A program made the position numbers and the translations under genes. Of a stretch of DNA of 64,000 nt, positions 35,546 through 44,109 are shown in pieces. The notes below the pieces were generated by a model. It was not told the origin of the DNA and did not search any database. It saw nothing but the letters and a program-made list of their open reading frames with translations. The stretch spans positions 544,008 to 608,007 of the forward strand of contig NZ_JBQKME010000001.1 in assembly GCF_052115865.1 (NCBI RefSeq), read 5' to 3'. Positions within the stretch are counted from its first letter, which is position 1, and each line of letters opens with the position of its first letter. This DNA comes from Fundicoccus_A sp052115865. Lineage in GTDB: Bacteria > Bacillota > Bacilli > Lactobacillales > Aerococcaceae.

Positions 35546-36782
35546 TGCAAAAATTTACAAACATGATGATGCAACTGAAATCTTAGTTGAAGATGGAAAA
35601 TTTAAAGCCATTGGTAATAATTTAGGTGACGCTGATGAAGTAATCGATCTTGGCGGACGTTTAGTATTACCTCCATATGTTGATTCACACCTACACTTAG
35701 ACTACTATATGACTGGTAAAACAGATAAGGCTAAAAACGAATCAGGAACACTTTTCGAAGCCATTGATATTTGGAATGACTTCAAGAAAGGTACATCAAA
35801 AGAAGAAATGAAAGAGCGTATGTACGCTGCTATTCGTGACGTAGTTGGTTATGGAACGCAGTATATTCGTGCGCAAACAGACTGTACCGATCCTAACTTA
35901 ACAGGAATTAAAGCGGCTCTTGAAGTACGTGATGAATTAAAAGACAAGGTTACAATCCAAGTCGTTGCTTTCCCACAAAACGGTATGTACTCATTTGAAG
36001 AAGATGGAAAGACTGGACGTGACTTAGTAGAAGAAGCACTACAATTAGGTGCAGACTGTGTTGGAGGTATTCCACATAATGAATGGTCGCGTGATTTAGG
36101 TGAAAAAGCAGTTAAAGAAATTGTTCGTTTAGCTGTTAAGTATGATAAATTAATTGACGTTCACTGTGATGAAACGGACGATACACAAGCTCGCTTTGTA
36201 GAGGCTCTAAACGCAGAAGCAATGCTAGTTGGACGTGGTGATTTAACGACCGCAAGTCATACATGTTCATTCGGTTCAGCTGACGATGCATATGCATTCC
36301 GTATGCTTGGTTTATTCCGTCAATCAGGAATGAACTTTGTGTCATGTCCAACAGAAAACTTATTCCTACAAGCACGTCAAGATTCATATCCAAAACGTCG
36401 TGGATTAACACGTGTGAAAGAGTTTGTTGACAACAACATTAACGTAGCATTCGGTCAAGACTCAATTGCTGACTTATGGTATCCAGCAGGAAACGGAAAT
36501 CTAATGAACATTTTAGATAACGGTATCCACTCAGCACAATTAATGCGTGAAGAAGACTTCCCACGCAACTTTGACCTTATCACTTACAATGGTGCAAAAT
36601 TAATGAAGATTGAAGAAGAATATGGTTTAGAAGAAGGTAAACCAGCGAACTTTATCGTTCTAGATGCACCAGATGCTTTTGAAGCACAAAGAAACCGTGT
36701 AGAATGTCTAGCTTCTGTTCGTAACGGAGAGTATTTATTCAAAAAACAAGAACGCGTTTACGACGTAGAAGTAAGTCTATAA
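35529..36782 (+). CDS. codA: Cytosine deaminase-like amidohydrolase
   Basis: 417 residues. The metal ligands fit CodA spacing: H54 and H56 in DSHLHLDYY, H211 and E214 in DVHCDETDD, a His in SHTCSFG near 243, and Asp in FGQDSIADLWYPAGNGN near 310. PKRRGLTRVKEF is also a CodA block. It hydrolyses the amino group of cytosine or a related ring (isocytosine, ammelide-type). GGGAGG sits inside the end of the EamA gene, with which it overlaps. The exact substrate is open because the family includes several ring deaminases. Confidence 0.85.
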   Translation: MKKFINAKIYKHDDATEILVEDGKFKAIGNNLGDADEVIDLGGRLVLPPYVDSHLHLDYYMTGKTDKAKNESGTLFEAIDIWNDFKKGTSKEEMKERMYAAIRDVVGYGTQYIRAQTDCTDPNLTGIKAALEVRDELKDKVTIQVVAFPQNGMYSFEEDGKTGRDLVEEALQLGADCVGGIPHNEWSRDLGEKAVKEIVRLAVKYDKLIDVHCDETDDTQARFVEALNAEAMLVGRGDLTTASHTCSFGSADDAYAFRMLGLFRQSGMNFVSCPTENLFLQARQDSYPKRRGLTRVKEFVDNNINVAFGQDSIADLWYPAGNGNLMNILDNGIHSAQLMREEDFPRNFDLITYNGAKLMKIEEEYGLEEGKPANFIVLDAPDAFEAQRNRVECLASVRNGEYLFKKQERVYDVEVSL

Positions 36783-36792
36783 AATAAGAAAA

Positions 36793-36838
36793 GTCCCAAA
36801 AGCGAGTGCTACACTTAAACTTTTGGGATTTTTTTCTT
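36793..36838 (+). terminator. Terminator of codA
   Basis: TCCCAAAAG pairs with CTTTTGGGA across a loop of about 18 bases, followed by TTTTTTTC. A motif copy (36843-36854) follows directly. Confidence 0.85.
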
Positions 36839-36857
36839 TTTTAATAAATATCTCTGC

Positions 36858-37374
36858 TTAGTAGCGGAGTCCGTGTCTCAATTTATACACATATCCATCC
36901 ACATCTTTATAGGCGTACGTCATGCCATCTGGTATACAAATCTTTATCATAACCAGGGACATCATTTGGAGAAACACATTCGCCATTTTCATCTACTGCA
37001 ATCACTTCAGCATTTTTAGGGAAGGTGATTAGAAGTTTACCGGATGGTGATACTTTACCAGTCATAACAACCAATTGTGCTTCAACATATGTTTCAAAAT
37101 TCACAATAAGAGCATCAGCTAAGTCAATGCTATAAGTCGACCTATATTTTTTCCTTACAAAAATATTGGATCCAACCTCAAGCACTTCTTGATTTAGAAA
37201 CCCATAATGACTGGTCTTAGACGAATAGAATTGAGATTTCCCCATCGATTGCGAGCTAATCATCATCATGCCAGCTTTTTCATCCATTGTCATCCGTTGA
37301 ACCAAATCCTTAGCACGTTCTTCTGGAGTTAATCGCCATTCTTCGTAAGGGTCAAGTTTTCATTTATCATTTAA
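36858..37374 (-). pseudogene. GH3 beta-glucosidase, large internal deletion
   Basis: The 5' end (LDPYEEWRLTPEERAKDLVQ, then RMTMDEKAGMMMISS) is the GH3 N-terminus. About 100 residues later the frame shows DALIVNFETYVEAQL, then MTGKVSPSGKLLITFP, the C-terminal GH3 domain. After a shift near 36920 it ends DVDGYVYKLRHGLRY. Several hundred residues, including the catalytic Asp region, are missing. Confidence 0.8.
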
Positions 37375-37536
37375 ATCCTCCTTTTTCTTAAATAATTATC
37401 ACTCAATTCAAAGACTTTATTTTACTTTAACATATCGTTGTTAAAATGCTTAGAGTAACATTTGAATATTAAGTAGTAAAATATTAATATGATTACTAGT
37501 CGTTAAAATGAATAATGAGACAAAAGGGGAGACTAG

Positions 37537-38448
37537 ATGGATTTTCAAATGAGTAATTATCGAACTGACATTAAAACAATTCGTAATTTAAGTATTATTT
37601 CTAAAGAACTTATTCATAAGGGATGGTCATCTGATAAAAAGTTTTGCATTAGAACAGAAGACGGCAGTAAGTATCTTTTGCGAATAAGTTCTAATGAAAA
37701 AAGCACAGCGCGTAAAGAGCAATTTCATATTCAACAACAACTTGCTGATCTAGGTGTTAATATGTGTAATCCGATTGACTTTGGTGTTTGTGATGAAGCT
37801 GTCTATATGATTCAATCTTGGGTAAATGGCGAAGATGCTGAAGAAGTTATTCCTCAACTTAAGCTCGAAGAACAATATTTATTAGGTGTTGAAGCTGGCG
37901 CAATGCTAAAATTAATTCATTCTATTCCTGCGCCAAAAAATTTACCAAGTTGGGACCAGCGATATAGTGCTAAATTAGACCTAAAAATGGAGCATTATGA
38001 AAAATGTCCAATTAAATTTTCAGACGATAAGAATATTAAACACTTTATAGAAGCTAATCGTCATTTGATTTACAAAAGACCTCAAACCTTTCAACACGGT
38101 GATTTTCATATCGGTAATATGATGATAGAAGAGAATCATATCGTTATTATTGATTTTGATCGCAGCGACTACGGTGATCCTTGGGAAGAATTTAGTAATA
38201 TTGTTTGGAGTGTTCAGGCATCTCCAAAATTTGCATCGGGTATCATTGACGGTTATTTTAACGGTCCTGTTCCATTACAATTTTGGAAATTGCTTGCTTT
38301 GTATTCGTGTGTTAGATTAATTTCTGCTCTCCCGTGGGCAATTCCTTTTGGAGAAACTGAAATTAATACAATGCTTAAGCAAGCTGAAGATGTGTTAAAT
38401 TGGTATGGTAATCTGCAAAATGTTATTCCGAACTGGTATCAGAAATAA
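37537..38448 (+). CDS. Aminoglycoside-phosphotransferase-like kinase
   Basis: 303 residues with the APH/choline-kinase fold: KYLLRISSNEK as nucleotide-binding strand (Lys near 47), HGDFHIGNMMI near 187 as catalytic loop (HGDxHxxN) and IIDFDRSDYGDP near 207 as metal-binding Asp. AAAAGGGGAG precedes the ATG. The family includes aminoglycoside and macrolide kinases as well as housekeeping small-molecule kinases, so resistance cannot be claimed. It is a lone gene. Confidence 0.82.
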   Translation: MDFQMSNYRTDIKTIRNLSIISKELIHKGWSSDKKFCIRTEDGSKYLLRISSNEKSTARKEQFHIQQQLADLGVNMCNPIDFGVCDEAVYMIQSWVNGEDAEEVIPQLKLEEQYLLGVEAGAMLKLIHSIPAPKNLPSWDQRYSAKLDLKMEHYEKCPIKFSDDKNIKHFIEANRHLIYKRPQTFQHGDFHIGNMMIEENHIVIIDFDRSDYGDPWEEFSNIVWSVQASPKFASGIIDGYFNGPVPLQFWKLLALYSCVRLISALPWAIPFGETEINTMLKQAEDVLNWYGNLQNVIPNWYQK

Positions 38449-38468
38449 ATGATAAATCTGAAGTGCTT

Positions 38469-38523
38469 ACGAGTTAAAGAAAGTTAACTCGTTTTGATTA
38501 CGAGTTAAAGAATGTTAACTCGT
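38469..38523. repeat. Two tandem 31-bp units, each a hairpin
   Basis: ACGAGTTAAAGAAAGTTAACTCGT and a second unit differing by one base occur 31 bp apart. Each is a dyad (ACGAGTTAA / TTAACTCGT); the first is followed by TTTTGATT and may end the APH-like gene. The design (tandem units with an internal dyad) is the same as in the larger arrays of this half. Confidence 0.8.
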
Positions 38524-38717
38524 ATATGCTTTCTATCGTGGTTTGGGTTGAATAAATCCCTAGTGAAGAACACTTGATATTTATTCAAATGAGAATTATA
38601 TTAGTGAATGTAAAGAGATATTTACATTTATAAAAGGTGTTTAAATGAGATGGAATTGGTGCAGAGTTTACTGGAAAATAGATTAATTTTTTTATATTTA
38701 AATAGGTGAACGATAAA

Positions 38718-38927
38718 TTGAAAAATAAAATTAAAGAATTAAGAAAACAGAAGAAATTAACTCAAGAAGAATTAGCCAAGCAATTATCGGTAACGCGGCA
38801 AACCATCATAGCCGTTGAAAATAACAAATACAATCCAACTTTGGAACTTGCGATGAAAATGGCGCGATTTCTTGAAACAACCGTAGAAGATTTATTTGAA
38901 TTGGAAGAAAATAAAGGCAATAACTAA
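38718..38927 (+). CDS. Xre-family small helix-turn-helix regulator
   Basis: About 69 residues from TTG 38718, chosen because AGGTGA lies 8 bp before it; GTG at 38706 is an alternative inside that site. The sequence KIKELRKQKKLTQEELAKQL with SVTRQTIIAVENNKYNPTL is a typical single-domain Xre repressor of the YozG-like class, ending in an acidic tail. A dyad-rich, motif-bearing gap precedes it and a terminator follows, so it is monocistronic. Confidence 0.85.
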   Translation: MKNKIKELRKQKKLTQEELAKQLSVTRQTIIAVENNKYNPTLELAMKMARFLETTVEDLFELEENKGNN

Positions 38928-38945
38928 TTAGAATAGTAACTAAAA

Positions 38946-38978
38946 ACAGTATGAATAAATCCATGCTGTTTTTTTATT
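38946..38978 (+). terminator. Terminator of the Xre gene
   Basis: AACAGTATG pairs with CATGCTGTT (one mismatch) and is followed by TTTTTTATT. Confidence 0.8.
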
Positions 38979-39106
38979 GTAATCAATTTTTTAATTTGAT
39001 GCTTATAATAAGGTCAAATCATGCAAAAATGCTTAAAAATATAACGTGCTTTATTTTTTATTCATGCTAGTATAGATACATTATGATTAAAAAGGAGAAG
39101 ATTGAC

Positions 39107-39784
39107 ATGGACGTGCCAATTTTATTTGAGGATAATCATTTATTATTGGTTGAAAAGCCGGTAAATATACCCGTGCAATCGGATCAAAGCCAAGACAAGG
39201 ACCTATTAACGATATTAAAAGAAGATCTGAAACAACGCTACAACAAACCGGGCAATGTCTATTTGGGGTTGGTTCACCGCTTGGACCGGCCTGTTGGAGG
39301 TGCCATGGTTTTTGCGAAAACTTCGAAGGCTGCTTCACGCTTGTCGGATCAAGTCCGTCGAAACGCCATGACACGCAAGTATTATGCTGTCGTTCACGGA
39401 CAACCACAAAAATCTGAAGGACAACTGGTGGATTATTTATTCAAAAATACCCGAACAAATATTGTGTCGATTGTCTCATCCAACCACAAACAGGGCAAGA
39501 AAGCCATTTTAAATTACAAAGTTTTGCAATCAAATGGCAAACTATCATTATTAGAAGTGCAACTTCATACTGGTCGCCCACATCAAATTCGGGTGCAATT
39601 GGCAGGGATGGGACATCCGATTTGGGGTGACCAAAAATACGGCCAAGAAATGAACAAAGTCGGCCAACAAATTGCCCTTTGGGCACATCAACTGTCACTC
39701 GAACATCCTACATTAAAAAGCGATGTGACCGTTCGGTCCCTACCAAAAGATGCATTCCCATGGAATCTTTGGGACTTTGAATAA
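39107..39784 (+). CDS. RluA-family pseudouridine synthase
   Basis: 225 residues from ATG 39107 (AAAGGAG upstream; an earlier ATG at 39083 overlaps that site). ILFEDNHLLLVEKPVNIPVQ near the start and GLVHRLDRPVGGAMVFAKTS near 60 give the RluA motif with the catalytic Asp in HRLDR. LHTGRPHQIRVQLAGMGHPI is the conserved C-terminal block. It isomerises uridine to pseudouridine in rRNA or tRNA; the site is unknown. No S4 domain is present. The TAA stop lies inside a copy of the dispersed motif. Confidence 0.88.
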   Translation: MDVPILFEDNHLLLVEKPVNIPVQSDQSQDKDLLTILKEDLKQRYNKPGNVYLGLVHRLDRPVGGAMVFAKTSKAASRLSDQVRRNAMTRKYYAVVHGQPQKSEGQLVDYLFKNTRTNIVSIVSSNHKQGKKAILNYKVLQSNGKLSLLEVQLHTGRPHQIRVQLAGMGHPIWGDQKYGQEMNKVGQQIALWAHQLSLEHPTLKSDVTVRSLPKDAFPWNLWDFE

Positions 39785-39848
39785 ATATCACTGCAACAGA
39801 AAATATAAAAATGTAATGAGAGGAGACAATTCGATCTTTCCCTCTTTT

Positions 39849-40166
39849 TTATTTTATAAATTGATACCAAATTAAAATAAGCCCTAAACTAATAACAGTT
39901 CTGACAATGATATGTGTCCACTGAAAGCTATTGGTTAATAAACCATTCACAGTTGCGATAATAACAAAAAGTACTAAAGCAACTGGCAAAAACCAGTGTG
40001 GCATAGACGGTAATAAAGCAAGTAGTAATAAAATAGCGCCTATAAAATAAAAACTGTGCCAATATTGAAAACCTTGGAGATTGATATCCTGGTATGCTGC
40101 AAGCATTGTTAGTAAGCTGTAAGCAATGACAAAGACATAGTAGGCAATATTAAGTATTTGATTCAT
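39849..40166 (-). CDS. Four-helix membrane protein linked to a MerR regulator
   Basis: 105 residues from ATG 40166 (AAAGGAGT upstream; the earlier start lies in the merR gene). Four hydrophobic segments: ILNIAYYVFVIAYSLLTMLA, FYFIGAILLLLALLP, FLPVALVLFVIIATVNGLL and IIVRTVISLGLILIWY. It overlaps the end of the MerR gene by 17 bp, so both come from one transcript. The family is not recognised; it may be the effector gene controlled by the MerR protein. Confidence 0.7.
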   Translation of the reverse strand: MNQILNIAYYVFVIAYSLLTMLAAYQDINLQGFQYWHSFYFIGAILLLLALLPSMPHWFLPVALVLFVIIATVNGLLTNSFQWTHIIVRTVISLGLILIWYQFIK

Positions 40167-40554
40167 TTTGATGACTCCTTTTTGAAAGTTGATCCATTTT
40201 TTCATGCATGCCTTTGATGAGTTGCTGGGCTGTTAATAGTCGATTCATTTTTTGCTCAATTTGGTCTAACTTAATCGCCAATAAGTCTTTAATATCTTCA
40301 ATATCATTCGTTTCCATTTGCAATATACTCTCCATCGTCAAGTATTGCTTATCTAAATCCAATAACAAGCGAATTTCATCCAGTGAAAATGTAGCGTCTT
40401 TTAGGATTTGGATCAATTCGATTGTTTCCAAATCAGTGTCTTGATAGTCTCGATGAGAGCCATTTCGTTGTGGTTGAAGCAGTCCGATTTTATCATAATA
40501 GTGCAAAGTATCTTTTGAGATGCCTGTTAATTGACTAACCTCTGACATTTTCAT
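40150..40554 (-). CDS. MerR-family transcriptional regulator
   Basis: 134 residues: MKMSEVSQLTGISKDTLHYY is the MerR winged-helix start, followed by DKIGLLQPQRNGSHRDY and a long dimerisation helix. There is no metal-binding cysteine pair, so it is likely of the drug/stress-sensing type. TAGGAGG lies upstream. Its promoter has the MerR hallmark, a 19-bp spacer with a central dyad, so it should regulate its own two-gene operon. Confidence 0.9.
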   Translation of the reverse strand: MKMSEVSQLTGISKDTLHYYDKIGLLQPQRNGSHRDYQDTDLETIELIQILKDATFSLDEIRLLLDLDKQYLTMESILQMETNDIEDIKDLLAIKLDQIEQKMNRLLTAQQLIKGMHEKMDQLSKRSHQNESNT

Positions 40555-40582
40555 TATCTACCTCCTAAACTAATATGTTTGA

Positions 40583-40613
40583 AGTATACAACATGGAGTT
40601 GACTCCATGTCAA
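40583..40613 (-). promoter_or_regulatory. MerR-type promoter with 19-bp spacer and dyad operator
   Basis: Minus strand TTGACA (40608-40613), a 19-bp spacer, TATACT (40583-40588). The spacer and flank carry the perfect dyad ATGGAGTCAACTCCAT (40593-40608). Overlong spacer plus central dyad is the classic architecture that MerR proteins untwist on activation. Confidence 0.9.
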
Positions 40614-40614
40614 G

Positions 40615-41298
40615 GCTTTGGAGCAGAGATATTTATTTATGATTGAAGGACTTGCTAGAAAAGCATTTGTATTTAGAATACCATCTGATCCCTGCATTAC
40701 GGTAATTTTTATCTCGGTAACCGGCAACGAACTTAAATCTTCCAGACTACTCATGTCGGATGCTTCGCTAAAATCTACTTTTGCAGTGACACTTACGTAG
40801 TCGTTGCCGTCTTTAAAGACCCATGAAATATCTAAAGAGGACCGTTTAAATGTGTAGTTTATGTAATTGATTGGACCGGAGTTTTGAATGAATCATTGTA
40901 TCCCAAAATTTCACAAGCAAATAATTGAACGGTGCTGTAGCAACTTGTCCTGTATCAAAGTAATGGAAGTATTTATTACTTGAAGGCGAAAAGCGCCATC
41001 CAATTTGTTGAACAATACGAGTTGGTCGTACATTTTCGATATAGACAGAGTAGTCTTCTGGAGAAACATGCGTAAAATTTTTATCGGTTTGATGAAAATT
41101 CAATGTGTTAGCATCATAATGATATTGGTAAACAGTTTCCACAGAAGCTAGATTTTCTACATCCGTTAAATATGCTTATTTGGCTTCTGCATCAGGATTA
41201 TAATGACTAATTTTGAAGTAAGCAATGAGTGGCACGCCAAATATGATAAAAAGCACTGCGACAACAAAAATAAGTAAAGACATAATATATTTTTTCAA
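40615..41298 (-). pseudogene. Membrane-anchored hypothetical protein, broken
   Basis: TTG start at 41298 with AGAGG upstream. An N-terminal helix MSLLIFVVVAVLFIIFG is followed by an extracellular-looking domain (FSPSSNKYFHYFDTGQ, VFKDGNDYVSVTAKVDF). A TAA at about 41176 and a shift near 40885 break it. The end is replaced by promoter sequence of the merR operon. No family recognised. Confidence 0.65.
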
Positions 41299-41361
41299 GT
41301 TAAATACCTCTTTAACTTCAAATTAATATTATTATAGCTAAAGTGTTTAGGCTTAAATACA

Positions 41362-41404
41362 AAAAAACGTAAGAACTTCAAAATTAATGAAATTCTTACG
41401 TTTT
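41362..41404. terminator. Terminator of the SDR gene
   Basis: AAACGTAAGAA pairs with TTCTTACGTTT across the loop, with A- and T-runs on both sides, so it may serve both strands. A near twin occurs at 57460. Confidence 0.82.
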
Positions 41405-41410
41405 AATTTG

Positions 41411-42163
41411 TTAATCTACTGGATAACCACCTAAAGTCCAGCCACCATCTTGAATCAGGTTAATTCCGTGAATATAATCTGAATCTGATGAGGCGAGGAA
41501 GAGGGCAGTCTTCGCAATTTCCTCAGGTTTACCTGGACGACCAAGTGGCGATTTTTCAAGGCGCTTATCTGTTACGCTCTCTGTCATTGGCGTATCAATG
41601 AAGCCTGGCGACAGAACATTTACCTTAACTCCTTTAGGACCAAGTTCATGCGCTAATTGACGGGTCATGCCTACCAAGCCATATTTACTAGACATATAAG
41701 GTGTGCCACCAACCCCCACCATAGCCGTTGCTTGAGAAGCAATATTAATGATCACTCCTGAACCTTGTTCAATCATATAAGGAACAACTTCTTTGGTAGC
41801 CAGCCAGGGAGCTTTCAGATTTAATTGAATCACTTGATCAAATAGACTTTCATCCGTATCTTGAATGGGATCGTAATTATCAAGAATTCCAGCACCATTA
41901 TAAAGAATATCGATCGTACCAAAATGGTCAACCGTTTCTTTCACACTATCTTTAATTGACTGACTATCACTCAGGTCGGCTTTTACAAAAATCGCTTCAG
42001 CATCAAAATGCTTCATCTTGTCTAAAATAGCATTGGCACGTTCTTCATTCCGCCCAACAATCGCAACCTTCGCACCTTCTTGAGCATATAAGAGGGCAGT
42101 AGCTTCACCGATACCTGAAGTACCACCGTAAATTAAGGCGACTTTACCATCTAATTTACCCAT
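41411..42163 (-). CDS. Short-chain dehydrogenase/reductase
   Basis: 250 residues from ATG 42163; a start three codons earlier overlaps the GGAGG site. GGTSGIGEATALLYA is the Rossmann nucleotide-binding motif (near 12-26), NGAGILDNYDP the NAG-like block, and PYMSSKYGLVGM the YxxxK active site. The end INLIQDGGWTLGGYP is also typical. It is an NAD(P)-dependent oxidoreductase with unknown substrate. It lies 34 bp after a deaminase gene on the same strand; the gap holds a motif copy. Confidence 0.88.
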   Translation of the reverse strand: MGKLDGKVALIYGGTSGIGEATALLYAQEGAKVAIVGRNEERANAILDKMKHFDAEAIFVKADLSDSQSIKDSVKETVDHFGTIDILYNGAGILDNYDPIQDTDESLFDQVIQLNLKAPWLATKEVVPYMIEQGSGVIINIASQATAMVGVGGTPYMSSKYGLVGMTRQLAHELGPKGVKVNVLSPGFIDTPMTESVTDKRLEKSPLGRPGKPEEIAKTALFLASSDSDYIHGINLIQDGGWTLGGYPVD

Positions 42164-42197
42164 CAATACCATCCTCCTTTAAATAAATATCTCTGAT

Positions 42198-42674
42198 TTA
42201 TTTATTATATAATTTAATATGAAGTTCTTTCACACGCTGTGCTAACTCATCGACAGGTCCTTCTACTTCAGCATTTCGAATCACATCTTGAATCGGAAGA
42301 TTTTTTACATTGGAAGGTTCGATACCTAATTCTTTTTGCCATTCTTGTAGCTGTTTAGAAGAACTCGCATAAACAATTCGACCTAAACCGACCCAACCGT
42401 GAGCGGCTGAACACATTGGGCAATGTTCACCAGATGTATAAACAGTTGCCTGACTTCTTTCTTCAGGGGAAAGGTTTTCGGCAGCCCAACGAGCAATCGC
42501 AAATTCTGGATGCTGTGTTGAATCGCCACCAGAAACATGGTTATAATCTTCAAACAAAATTTCATCATCTTTTGAAACTAAGACAGAACCAAATGGTTCA
42601 TCCCCTTCGTTTAGGGCTGTTTCAGCTAATTGCACACAACGCTCTAAGTAAATTAAATCTTTATCTGTTATCAT
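42198..42674 (-). CDS. Nucleoside/guanine deaminase-like zinc enzyme
   Basis: 158 residues of the CMP/dCMP deaminase superfamily. H55 and E57 in HPEFAIAR (the usual HAE has Pro here) and C85 and C88 in GEHCPMCSAAH form the zinc site. FGSVLVSKDDEIL is the conserved N-terminal strand. The nearest families are guanine deaminases and tRNA-adenosine deaminase-like proteins; the Pro and the sequence around it make the substrate uncertain. It is probably co-transcribed with the SDR gene. Confidence 0.82.
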   Translation of the reverse strand: MITDKDLIYLERCVQLAETALNEGDEPFGSVLVSKDDEILFEDYNHVSGGDSTQHPEFAIARWAAENLSPEERSQATVYTSGEHCPMCSAAHGWVGLGRIVYASSSKQLQEWQKELGIEPSNVKNLPIQDVIRNAEVEGPVDELAQRVKELHIKLYNK

Positions 42675-42759
42675 ATGAGACCACTCCTTTACTTCATTCT
42701 AACAAAGTTAATAATAAAGTCATCTTTTAAAAGGTAGCAGTGATATTTATTTGACAAAA

Positions 42760-42786
42760 AAAGAGTGAGAATGAACTCTCACTCTA
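42760..42786 (-). terminator. Terminator of ydhK
   Basis: GAGTGAGA pairs with TCTCACTC around TGAACT-like loop bases, with a T-run on the minus-strand side. A motif copy lies at 42740-42751. Confidence 0.8.
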
Positions 42787-42796
42787 AAATTTTGAA

Positions 42797-43576
42797 TTAT
42801 TCTTCTGATTCAGTGCTTTCGCTTTCTTCAGAAGAAGTTTCTTCTGATTCTGCATCAGACGTTGATTCTGCGCTTTCTTCGGTTGATTCTTCTGCTGAAC
42901 TTGCTTCTTCAGAACTTTCTTCGGTTTCTGATTCAACTTCAGTTTCAGACGTTGTGGTGTCGGTTTCTGATTCAACTTCAGTCGTTGTTTCAGTTTCTAA
43001 CGCTTCTAATTCATCTTCCGTTACCCATTTATGGTTTATGATTAATTCTGAACTTTCAGTGTCTGTGTAATCAATCAGATAAACAGTTGTTTCGTTTATT
43101 GAATCAATGGTCGCTGTCGCACCTTCCATACCGTCCATATGGTAAGCTTCTAATGTAACTTCCGCTCCAACTTCAAGTGGAGTATCGGCTTCATCACGGC
43201 TGTTTGTGCCAGCTATTTCTTCGTGGACAACCCATTTATGATTAGCAACTGTTTCTCCACCATCAGTTGGTGTATAAGTTACTTCATAAGCAATTGTATC
43301 AAAGGCTGCTACAACAACACCTTCTGCACCATTCATACCTGACATATGATCAGCGTTCACTAAAACGGTGTCTCCAGCTTTGTAAGTTGACTCACGGTCT
43401 AATTTGATGTTAGCAGGTAAACGTCCTTCGTCATCGTGCTCCATCATTTCATGATCCATTTGTTCGGTTGATTCAGTTTCTTCTTGGGCAAAAGTTGTGT
43501 AAATAGTCGGTGCACTCACACCAACTAATAATGCAGCGGATAGAACAAGCGAACTTTTTCTTAAAATGTTTTTCAT
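42797..43576 (-). CDS. ydhK: YdhK-family (DUF1541) secreted protein with acidic tail
   Basis: 259 residues. Signal peptide about 1-31 (ending TTFAQ; no lipobox cysteine is obvious). Two DUF1541 repeats follow: DHMSGMNGAEGVVVAAFDTI with NHKWV, and YHMDGMEGATATIDSI with a second NHKWV. Met/His content suggests metal binding, and relatives appear in copper-linked contexts. The last 65 residues are almost all Ser, Glu, Thr and Ala, without an LPXTG anchor; relatives normally lack such a tail. Single gene with its own terminator. Confidence 0.88.
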   Translation of the reverse strand: MKNILRKSSLVLSAALLVGVSAPTIYTTFAQEETESTEQMDHEMMEHDDEGRLPANIKLDRESTYKAGDTVLVNADHMSGMNGAEGVVVAAFDTIAYEVTYTPTDGGETVANHKWVVHEEIAGTNSRDEADTPLEVGAEVTLEAYHMDGMEGATATIDSINETTVYLIDYTDTESSELIINHKWVTEDELEALETETTTEVESETDTTTSETEVESETEESSEEASSAEESTEESAESTSDAESEETSSEESESTESEE

Positions 43577-43740
43577 ATTATATCCTCTCCTTTAATTTTA
43601 TTGTATCAACATTATAATATTAATCAAATGATATGCTTTGTTTATGGGACAATGAAGTTGAAACCAGCTAATTTTTCAAACAAGAAGATTAGATTAATGT
43701 TAAAATGAATTTAATCTAATGAAAAGGAAGGATAGACTGA

Positions 43741-44090
43741 TGAACTCACCTTTTACTAGAAAAAGAAATATCTTATATATTAGCAGTCGAAGAAATCATT
43801 GATTTACGATTAACCGCTATGAAAATAAAGGTGATTTTTGGTATTGATGAGTTGGTGGACGGAGGAGGGGTACCAACTGGTCCTTTTTAAGTACTGACTT
43901 CGTCAACGAAATTAGTTTAGTCGTCACACCTATTGCAGATAGTTCACCGGATTCTCAATCTTTGTTCGTCTCAAATGAAAAATATAATTCTAATGTGCCG
44001 ATCGATGTCAAACTAGACTAAGTGAAAACCTTAAACGACGGTAGTTTGTGGATTCGTTACAAAACACTAAATAAATATCTGTTTTATTAA
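43741..44090 (+). pseudogene. RibD-C-type dihydrofolate-reductase-like protein, decayed
   Basis: Readable pieces: FGIDELVDGGG, PTGSFLSTDFVNEISLVVTP and the end TLNDGSLWIRYK, which fit the C-terminal half of the RibD_C/DHFR-like family (DELSLVV-P block). Stops and a shift near 43880 break it. It ends in a motif copy at 44070. Confidence 0.6.
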
Positions 44091-44109
44091 ACAGCTTGAG
44101 GTATGAGAA

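Noticed and set aside
37537..38448. Calling the APH-like gene an antibiotic-resistance gene
   Set aside because: Only the general kinase motifs are visible; many family members act on cell metabolites.
40618..40800. Plus-strand frame beginning at a motif copy
   Set aside because: It lies opposite the broken membrane-anchored gene and has no ribosome site.
42765..43070. Serine-rich plus-strand frame
   Set aside because: It is the reverse complement of the Ser/Glu-coding tail of ydhK.
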